NCBI GenBank assembly: GCA_050305135.1
Contig: JBNLET010000083.1
Span: 13,632-77,631, forward strand
From: Cognatazoarcus sp050305135
GTDB lineage: Bacteria > Pseudomonadota > Gammaproteobacteria > Burkholderiales > Rhodocyclaceae
DNA: 64,000 nucleotides
Direction of reading: 5' to 3'
Position numbers and translations under genes: made by a program. The notes beneath the pieces are model-generated. The model was not told the origin of the DNA. It was given only the letters and a program-made list of their open reading frames with translations, and made no database searches. Shown one piece after another: positions 57,531 through 64,000 of the stretch; position 1 is the first letter of the stretch, and each line of letters starts with the position of its first letter.

Positions 57531-57586
57531 CGTGGTGTTGCGCGCAGTGAGGGGCTTATCCGCCTGGCACGCATCGGCCGTCCATG

Positions 57587-57711
57587 GCCGGCTGAAGCCG
57601 GCCCTACCGGGGAACACGCTTCGGTCGGGTTCTTAGGGCCGGCTTCCGCCGGCCGGCGGCGCCCGAACTCCGCCCGAATCATGGGCTCCACGAAGATCGC
57701 AATACCACGAC
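57587..57711. repeat. Dispersed palindromic intergenic repeat, copy B
   Basis: This ~125-bp element lies between the convergent DnaJ-like and Hsp15 genes and is clearly related to the copy at 23521-23642 throughout, including GCCGGCTGAAGCCGGC, AACACGCTTCGGTCG, GGCGGCGCCCGA and the terminal ACCACGAC. As in copy A, the two ends carry GC-rich palindromes in opposite sense. Confidence 0.8.
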
Positions 57712-57732
57712 TGGCGCCACGCTCGGGCCGGC

Positions 57733-58140
<408 letters not shown>

Positions 58141-58214
58141 GGCGGCGGCACGGGCGTTGGGAGCGGCCGATTGTCGACCAGCCCGGGCCGTTGCCGCAAG
58201 CCCGGGAGCCGCTT

Positions 58215-58991
58215 TCAGCGCTCGACGAAGGCCCGCTCGATGACGTAGTCGCCCGGCGTGCCGATGCGCGGCGACATCTCGAAGCCGCGCTCGTCGAGCA
58301 GCTCGCAGCACTCCTTCAGCATCGCCGGGCTGCCGCAGATCATTGCGCGGTCGTGCTGCGGATCCAGCGCCGGCAGGCCGATGTCTTCGAACAGCTTGCC
58401 GCTGCGGATCAGGTCGGTCAGCCGGCCGCGGTTGCGGAACGGCTCGCGCGTGACGGTCGGGTAGTAGACCAGCTTGGCGCCGACGTCCTCGCCGAAATAC
58501 TCGTTCTGCGGCAGGTCCTGCGTCAGCGTCTCGGCGTAGGCCAGTTCGGAGGTCTGGCGCACGCCGTGCACCAGCACCACCTTGTCGAAGCGCTCGTACA
58601 GCTCCGGGTCGTGCACGATGCTCATGAACGGTGCCAGGCCGGTGCCGGTGGACAGCAGGTAGAGATTGCGGCCGGGGCGCACGTCGTGCAGTACCAGCGT
58701 GCCGGTCGGCTTCTTGCTGACGATGATCTGGTCGCCTTCGCGCAGGTGTTGCAGGCGGGAGGTCAGCGGCCCGTCCGGCACCTTGATGCTGAAAAACTCC
58801 AGGTGATCCTCGTAATTCGGGCTGGCGATGGAGTAGGCCCGCGTCAGCGGACGCCCGTCCACCTCCAGCCCGATCATGACGAACTGCCCGTTCTCGAAGC
58901 GCAGACCGGGGTCTCGCGTGGTACGGAAGCTGAAAAGCGATTCGTTCCAGTGATGCACCTTCAGTACGCGTTCGGTGGTCAGGCTGCTCAT
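58215..58991 (-). CDS. fpr: Ferredoxin-NADP+ reductase
   Basis: The 258-residue protein is an FpR-type (bacterial class I) flavoprotein. FAD-binding RAYSIAS near residue 51, the NADP-binding LLSTGTGLAPFMSIV near 112 and the C-terminal end YVIERAFVER are as expected. It moves electrons between NADPH and ferredoxin or flavodoxin and supports oxidative stress defence. It is divergent from a LysR regulator at 59092, the fpr/finR arrangement known from Pseudomonas, suggesting that regulator controls it. Confidence 0.93.
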   Translation of the reverse strand: MSSLTTERVLKVHHWNESLFSFRTTRDPGLRFENGQFVMIGLEVDGRPLTRAYSIASPNYEDHLEFFSIKVPDGPLTSRLQHLREGDQIIVSKKPTGTLVLHDVRPGRNLYLLSTGTGLAPFMSIVHDPELYERFDKVVLVHGVRQTSELAYAETLTQDLPQNEYFGEDVGAKLVYYPTVTREPFRNRGRLTDLIRSGKLFEDIGLPALDPQHDRAMICGSPAMLKECCELLDERGFEMSPRIGTPGDYVIERAFVER

Positions 58992-59057
58992 GGCTCTCTG
59001 TCATGGTTGGTTCTTGTGTGGACGCATTCTAGGCAGTCTCTATTTAGCGATAAAGTG

Positions 59058-59079
59058 GATAATATTGATGATTATTATC
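59058..59079. promoter_or_regulatory. Inverted repeat GATAAT-N10-ATTATC, putative LysR operator at fpr
   Basis: In the AT-rich 100-bp gap between the divergent fpr and LysR genes there is a perfect 6-bp inverted repeat with a 10-bp centre, 13 bp before the LysR ATG. Its position fits autorepression and fpr activation by a FinR-like regulator. Confidence 0.5.
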
Positions 59080-59091
59080 TATGGAGTCTAT

Positions 59092-60018
59092 ATGAGGTTC
59101 ACCTTGCGCCAGATCCAGATCTTCGTCGCGGTCGCGCGCGGGCAGAACGTCTCGCGCGCCGCGAGCAGCCTGTCCCTGTCCCAGTCGGCGGCCAGTTCGG
59201 CGCTGGCCGAGCTGGAGCGGCAGTTCGACCATCCGCTGTTCGATCGGGTCGGCAAGTCGGTATTGTTGAACGAGAGCGGGCGCCTGCTGTTGCCGAGGGC
59301 GGTCGAACTGCTGGATCGCGCCCGGGAGCTCGAAGCGATGCTGCGCGGGCCGATGGTGTTCGGCTCGATCCGGATCGGTGCGACGCTGACGATCGGCAAC
59401 TACCTGGCGACCCTGATCGTGGCCGACTATCTGCGCGCCCATCCCGAGAGCAGGGTGGGGCTGGAGGTGCACAACACCCGCCGCATCGTCGAACAGCTGC
59501 TGAAATTCGAGCTGGACCTGGGCCTGGTGGAGGGCCAGTGCCGCTCGGACGAACTGCATGCCGAGAGCTGGGTGGCGGACGAACTGGTGGTGTTCTGCGC
59601 ACCCTCGCACCCGCTGGCAGGCAGGCGCGACGTCGCCATTGAGGAGCTGGCCGGCGAGCCCTGGATCTTGCGCGAGGCCGGCTCGGGCACCCGCGAGACC
59701 TTCGACCAGGCGATCCGCCATCTGCAGGGCGGACTCGACGTCAGGCTCGAGCTGGAACACACCGAGGCCATCAAGCGGGCCGTGGAGTCCGGCCTCGGCC
59801 TCGGCTGCATCTCGCGGCTGGCGCTGAAGGACGCTTTCCGCCGCGGTACGCTGGCGCCGATCGAGGTCCCGGCGCTCGATCTGGGACGCCATTTCCGCTT
59901 CGTCTGGCACAAGGCCAAGTATCAGAGTGCCGCGGTGCGGGCCTTCCTCGATCTGTGCCGGAGTTTTTCCGCGCAGGCCGCCCGCAGCGACCTGATCGCG
60001 CTGCCGGGTTCGCACTAG
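59092..60018 (+). CDS. FinR-like LysR transcriptional regulator
   Basis: ATG 59092 has a GGAG site six bases upstream and yields 308 residues. The HTH is MRFTLRQIQIFVAVARGQNV, then RAASSLSLSQSAASSALAELE, with a ligand domain from about residue 90 (IRIGATLTIGNYLATLIVADYL). The HTH matches the group that includes FinR of Pseudomonas putida, which senses redox state through an Fe-S cluster and controls the divergent fpr gene. The orientation to fpr is the same. Which cysteines bind a cluster is not obvious; Cys in GLVEGQC and LGCISR are candidates. Confidence 0.85.
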   Translation: MRFTLRQIQIFVAVARGQNVSRAASSLSLSQSAASSALAELERQFDHPLFDRVGKSVLLNESGRLLLPRAVELLDRARELEAMLRGPMVFGSIRIGATLTIGNYLATLIVADYLRAHPESRVGLEVHNTRRIVEQLLKFELDLGLVEGQCRSDELHAESWVADELVVFCAPSHPLAGRRDVAIEELAGEPWILREAGSGTRETFDQAIRHLQGGLDVRLELEHTEAIKRAVESGLGLGCISRLALKDAFRRGTLAPIEVPALDLGRHFRFVWHKAKYQSAAVRAFLDLCRSFSAQAARSDLIALPGSH

Positions 60019-60061
60019 CGGCAGCGCATCGCCGCCCGCGGGCCGCCGGGGCTGCGCGGCC

Positions 60062-63000
60062 TCAGCCGTTGGCGCGCCCGCCCTGCGGCTGATTGCGATA
60101 GCGCCAGCAGGCGCGGGTCCATTCGGGCGGGTTGCGCCATTGCGCGATCCATTCCTGCAGCTCGTCGGCCCGCAGCGCGCCGGCGATCGCATAGCCCTGG
60201 CCGTGGGTGGCGCCGAGCAGGATCAGCGCTTCGCCGTGCTCGATCGACTCGACGCCTTCGGCGATCGCGGTGCGGCCGAAGACTCTTGTCAGGCCCAGCA
60301 CGCCTTCGACAATCGCGCGATGCTCGGGGTCGTCCAGGATGTCGCGCACGAAGGACTGGTCGATCTTCAGCGTCGTCGCCGGCAGATGCTTGAGGTAGGT
60401 CAGCGAGGCGTAGCCGGTGCCGAAGTCGTCGAGCGCGAACGTGACGCCGCGCCGCGCGCAGCGCTCCATCAGCGCGACCACGCTCGGCAGATCGGCCAGC
60501 GCCGCCGATTCGAGGATCTCGACCTCCAGCAACTGGGGCGGGAAGGCCGGGTGGCGGTCGAGCAGCGACTCCAGCCGGGCGGCGAATTCGGCGCCCAGGA
60601 TCTGGCCGGCAGTGACATTGACCGAGACGGGGATCGAATGCCCTGCCGCATGCCATTCCGCCGCCTGGGCGACGGCGGTCTCGAGGCACCACTCGCCGAT
60701 CGCCACCAGCAGTTCGAGATCGTCGATGCGCGAGATGAAGTCGGCCGGCATCAAGAGGCCGCGCTCGGCGTGCTGCCAGCGCAACAAGGCCTCGACGCCG
60801 ATGATCTTGCCGTCGTCGAAGCGCACCTTGGGCTGGTAGTGCAGGCGCAGCTGGCCGCCTTCGAGGGCGGCCTTGAGTTCGCTGACGGCGCGGCGATGGA
60901 CGCTCAGCCGGCGGTCCTGCTCGGTATCGAACAGATGGCACACGTCGCGGCCGCCCTGCTTGGCGGAGTACAGTGCCTGGTCCGCATGGCGCAGCAAGGT
61001 GTCCGGATCGCCGCCGTCGATCGGGTACAGCGTGGCGCCGACCGAGGCGGTCAGGCGCACCACGCCGCGGCTGCGGTCGAACGGCGCGCGTAGGCGGCCG
61101 AGCAGATCGTCGATGCGGCGCTCGCAGTGTTCGGCCGAGTCGATGTTGGCCAGCAGCAGCACGAACTCGTCACCGCCCATGCGGGCCAGCGTGTCGCCCG
61201 CAAGCAGACCCGCTTCCAGCCGGCGCGCCACGTCGATCAGCAACTGGTCGCCTTCCTCGGCGCCCCAGCGCTCGTTGATCGGCTTGAAATGGTCGATGTC
61301 GAGCGCACACACCGCCAGCAGGTGGTTGCCCCGCTGCGCCATCGCGATCGCTGCGTTCATCTGCTCGGCCAGGTTCTGGCGGTTGGGCAGCCGGGTCAGT
61401 GCGTCGTGCTGGCGCAGGTGTTCGAGCAGTTGCTGACTGTTGCGCAGCTCGGAGATGTCGCTCGTGAAGCCGATGTAATAGGCGACCCGGCCCTCCCGGT
61501 CCGGCATCGAAACGATCCGGGTGTGCTGCAGATAGACGCTGCCGTCGGAGCGCTTGTTGCTCAGCTCGCCCTGCCACGAGCCCTCGGTCCGCAGTTGAGC
61601 CCACAGCTCGCGGTAGAACACGGCATCGTGCAGGCCGGAGGAAAGGATGCGCGGGTTGGCGCCGATCAGTTGGTTGCGCTGGTAGCCGGTGACGTTGCAG
61701 TAGGCGTCGTTGGCCTCGATGATGTTGGCGTCCGCGTCGGTGATCAATATGCCTTCGCTGGAGGAGGAGAAGATCCGCGCCCACAGCGCCAGGTTGTCTT
61801 CGAGCTGGCGTACCGCAGTGATGTCGGTCTGGCTCAGCACCATGCGCAGCGGCCGTCCTTCGTCGCTGCGCGAGACGACCCGCCCGCGCTCGCGCACCCA
61901 CAGGTAGCCGCCGTTGCGCCGATGCATCCGGTGCTCGCTGCGGTAGGCCGAACTGAGGCCGGCCACGTGCCGCTCGATCTCCTGCCGGCAGCGCCCCAGG
62001 TCGGCGGGATGAACCAGCGATTCCCAGGTTTCGAGCGTCTCGTCGATCTCGCCGGCGGTGTAGCCGAGCTGGGCCAGCCAGCGCTGCGAGTAGTGCATCC
62101 GGCCGGCAGGCAGATCCCATTCGCGCACGCCGAAATCGGCATCGTCGAGGGCGGCGCGCATGCGTTCCAGTTCGCTCGCCTGCTGCTCGCGATCGCGGTG
62201 TCCCTCGGTGGCGTCCTCGATCAGCAGGCCGGCCTGGCCCGGCCCGACCGGGAACAGACGCAGGTCGAGCCGCTTGCGGCCGCGGGCGGTGTCGACGGGC
62301 ACGTCCCGCCGCTGCCAGCCGACACCTTCGCGCGCCAGCTTCTCCAGCGCCGGTCCGATGCCGAGCGGGACCAGGTCCGGCACGCCGCCGTCGCTGCGTC
62401 CGTCGGTGAGGCATTCGCGCGCCCGCTGGTTGGCGGCGAAGGCCTTCGGGCGTCCCGCCCGGTCGCGGTCGAAGCACACCACGCCGACCGGTGCGGCGTC
62501 GATCATGTGGGCCAGCCGCTGCTCGGCCGTGCGGCGATGGGCCAGCAGCCGCAGCATCCCGACGCAGGCCGCGGCGAGCAGAACGATCGCCAGCACGCTG
62601 CGCGTCGCGGCGGCCTTCCACGGCGACAGGTAGTCGCTGCGAAGCTCCGCCGCGCTGACCAGCAGCGGATGGTGCTCGACCCAGCGCACCGCCGCATTGC
62701 GGATTTCGCCGTCGACCGGCGACTTTTCGACGATGCCGGCCTCGCGCACCGCGCCGGCCAGCAAGGGCGAGAGGGACGGGATGTCCGCCTGGCGGCCGAT
62801 CTGCTCTTCGGCGAACGGGTAGCGCAGCAGCAGCCTGGCCTGGCCGTTCCAGACCGCGATCGAGGTGCCGGGCGGCAGGCCGAGCGAGCGGTAGAAGGAC
62901 AGGAAGGTGCGTTCCAGGTCCACGTGGGCGGCAAGAACGCCGGCCAGCCGGCCGTTCCCGTCGCGCAGCGGTCGGGCGAGCAGCAGGCCCCACCGGCCGC

Positions 63001-63454
63001 TGTTGCGGCCCCGCACGGTGGTCGCGAAGGTGTTGCCGTCAGGCCGTTCCCGCAGCCGCTCGAAATAGGGTTCGCCCTTCATCGTGCCGCGCAGCGCGGT
63101 GTCGCCGGAACTGGTCAGCAGTTGTCCGCCGGCATCGGCCAGCAACAACTCGTCGACCGCCGCGGTGCGGCCGACGGCGCTGGCGAGGATGCGGTGGGCA
63201 TCGGTCAGCGCGTCGTGATCGGTCGCCGACGGCAGCTGGGCCGACAACTGCGACGCGGCTTCGGTCAGGCTCTGCTCGGTGGCGTCCATCACGCTGCCTA
63301 CGTGTTCGGCGACCAGCCGCGCGACGACCGCGACGCGCTTGGCGGCTTCCTGGTCCAGGCGATCGCGCTCCTGCAGCAGATCGCGAACCAGCCACACCGC
63401 GAGCAGGGCGGCGAACGTCCAGCCGATCAGCAGGAGCGCGGTCGAGCGCTTCAT
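60062..63454 (-). CDS. PAS/GGDEF/EAL cyclic-di-GMP signalling protein
   Basis: This 1130-residue protein has a membrane helix (ALLLIGWTFAALLAVWLV), a periplasmic Cache-like sensor (about residues 40-285), a second helix (VLAIVLLAAACVGMLRLL), then three PAS domains (around 315, 435 and 565; the last with IIEANDAYCNVTGYQRNQLIG). An intact diguanylate cyclase (LARMGGDEFVLLL near 775) is followed by an EAL phosphodiesterase domain (GVEALLRWQH near 895, DDFGTGYASLTYLKHL near 1019). Both GGDEF and EAL key residues are present, so it may make or break cyclic di-GMP, depending on its signal. It converges on the LysR gene (44 bp between stops). Confidence 0.92.
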   Translation of the reverse strand: MKRSTALLLIGWTFAALLAVWLVRDLLQERDRLDQEAAKRVAVVARLVAEHVGSVMDATEQSLTEAASQLSAQLPSATDHDALTDAHRILASAVGRTAAVDELLLADAGGQLLTSSGDTALRGTMKGEPYFERLRERPDGNTFATTVRGRNSGRWGLLLARPLRDGNGRLAGVLAAHVDLERTFLSFYRSLGLPPGTSIAVWNGQARLLLRYPFAEEQIGRQADIPSLSPLLAGAVREAGIVEKSPVDGEIRNAAVRWVEHHPLLVSAAELRSDYLSPWKAAATRSVLAIVLLAAACVGMLRLLAHRRTAEQRLAHMIDAAPVGVVCFDRDRAGRPKAFAANQRARECLTDGRSDGGVPDLVPLGIGPALEKLAREGVGWQRRDVPVDTARGRKRLDLRLFPVGPGQAGLLIEDATEGHRDREQQASELERMRAALDDADFGVREWDLPAGRMHYSQRWLAQLGYTAGEIDETLETWESLVHPADLGRCRQEIERHVAGLSSAYRSEHRMHRRNGGYLWVRERGRVVSRSDEGRPLRMVLSQTDITAVRQLEDNLALWARIFSSSSEGILITDADANIIEANDAYCNVTGYQRNQLIGANPRILSSGLHDAVFYRELWAQLRTEGSWQGELSNKRSDGSVYLQHTRIVSMPDREGRVAYYIGFTSDISELRNSQQLLEHLRQHDALTRLPNRQNLAEQMNAAIAMAQRGNHLLAVCALDIDHFKPINERWGAEEGDQLLIDVARRLEAGLLAGDTLARMGGDEFVLLLANIDSAEHCERRIDDLLGRLRAPFDRSRGVVRLTASVGATLYPIDGGDPDTLLRHADQALYSAKQGGRDVCHLFDTEQDRRLSVHRRAVSELKAALEGGQLRLHYQPKVRFDDGKIIGVEALLRWQHAERGLLMPADFISRIDDLELLVAIGEWCLETAVAQAAEWHAAGHSIPVSVNVTAGQILGAEFAARLESLLDRHPAFPPQLLEVEILESAALADLPSVVALMERCARRGVTFALDDFGTGYASLTYLKHLPATTLKIDQSFVRDILDDPEHRAIVEGVLGLTRVFGRTAIAEGVESIEHGEALILLGATHGQGYAIAGALRADELQEWIAQWRNPPEWTRACWRYRNQPQGGRANG

Positions 63455-63613
63455 GGGTCTCCGTGTCGGCCGGTCGTGCGCGGCCGGCCTGAAACAATCG
63501 TGCGCAACTAGTTGGCATCAAGCGTATACGCTTGCCGCCATGAAGCAAGTCGGAACTCGTGCGTTATCGCACGGCGGGCCGAAAAAATGCGTGTGGAATG
63601 GATCGGGCCGCGC

Positions 63614-64000
<387 letters not shown>

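Overview
The window is chromosomal DNA from a GC-rich (roughly two-thirds G+C), Gram-negative proteobacterium. It contains GlrK-QseG-GlrR, SlyX, YaeQ, Hsp15, RlhA, EttA, MsbA-like and RND envelope proteins, a LolA-fold protein and sigma-54, sigma-28 and IHF-type sites. The gene set fits a Betaproteobacterium (Rhodocyclales-like) or a high-GC Gammaproteobacterium; the sequence alone does not settle this. Genes are densely packed, often with 4-bp ATGA overlaps. I saw no tRNA, rRNA, CRISPR array, integrase or insertion sequence. Only two stretches exceed 300 bases without a gene (9506-9811 and 48667-49019), and both are promoter regions described below.

Layout. 1-6556: a partial Bax-inhibitor-1-like membrane protein, then a TelA-type gene divergent from an operon encoding a Ycf46-like AAA ATPase, a membrane coiled-coil protein, a membrane-anchored solute-binding/VWA protein and a small VWA-like protein. 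6583-11428: glutaminase, an AAA ATPase, a nitroreductase and a PAS chemoreceptor with a sigma-28-like promoter. 11409-22191: an RND pump with its adaptor, a DUF3014 protein, MFS and DoxX genes each divergent from a LysR regulator, a DODA-type dioxygenase and methylmalonyl-CoA decarboxylase. 22352-29650: an envelope module with two TPR lipoproteins (one with LysM), a LysM polysaccharide deacetylase, a transmembrane Ser/Thr kinase and a hybrid histidine kinase. 29674-37643: cardiolipin synthase, PPK2, enoyl-CoA hydratase, GcvR-like, MazG-like, YaeQ, a solo lipoyl protein, CspA, an EF-hand protein, a RbgA-like GTPase and two unknown coupled genes. 37714-45621: an NrfJ-like protein, a decayed chemoreceptor, a LolA-fold protein, SlyX, RlhA, a nine-heme cytochrome and an HDOD protein. 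45671-52968: EttA, then a FeeM-like acyltransferase and bactofilin operon divergent from glrK-qseG-glrR, followed by a BON protein. 53085-64000: an ABC exporter, MAPEG, PHB depolymerase, a DnaJ-like protein, Hsp15, ferredoxin-NADP reductase divergent from a LysR regulator, a large GGDEF/EAL protein and the end of gcvP.

The most notable system surrounds glrK-qseG-glrR. The bactofilin gene on one side and the BON gene on the other each have a near-consensus sigma-54 promoter. At both, an antisense IHF-consensus site ends 20 bp upstream of the -24 element, and two TGTC-N10-GACA boxes (the GlrR recognition motif known from enterobacterial glmY) lie further upstream, the proximal one 77 bp from the -24 element at each promoter. 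This matched layout predicts a local GlrR regulon comprising a bactofilin, an N-acyl amino acid synthase-like enzyme and a periplasmic BON protein, rather than the GlmY small RNA.

Other points of interest are the TelA/AAA/VWA cluster, the cytochrome with an N-terminal pilus/Big-like domain, a Ser/Thr kinase with a duplicated DDDNRTRIAP motif, a chemoreceptor remnant that has lost its signalling tip, a solo lipoyl protein with a Cys cluster, and a ~125-bp palindromic repeat found between two convergent gene pairs.
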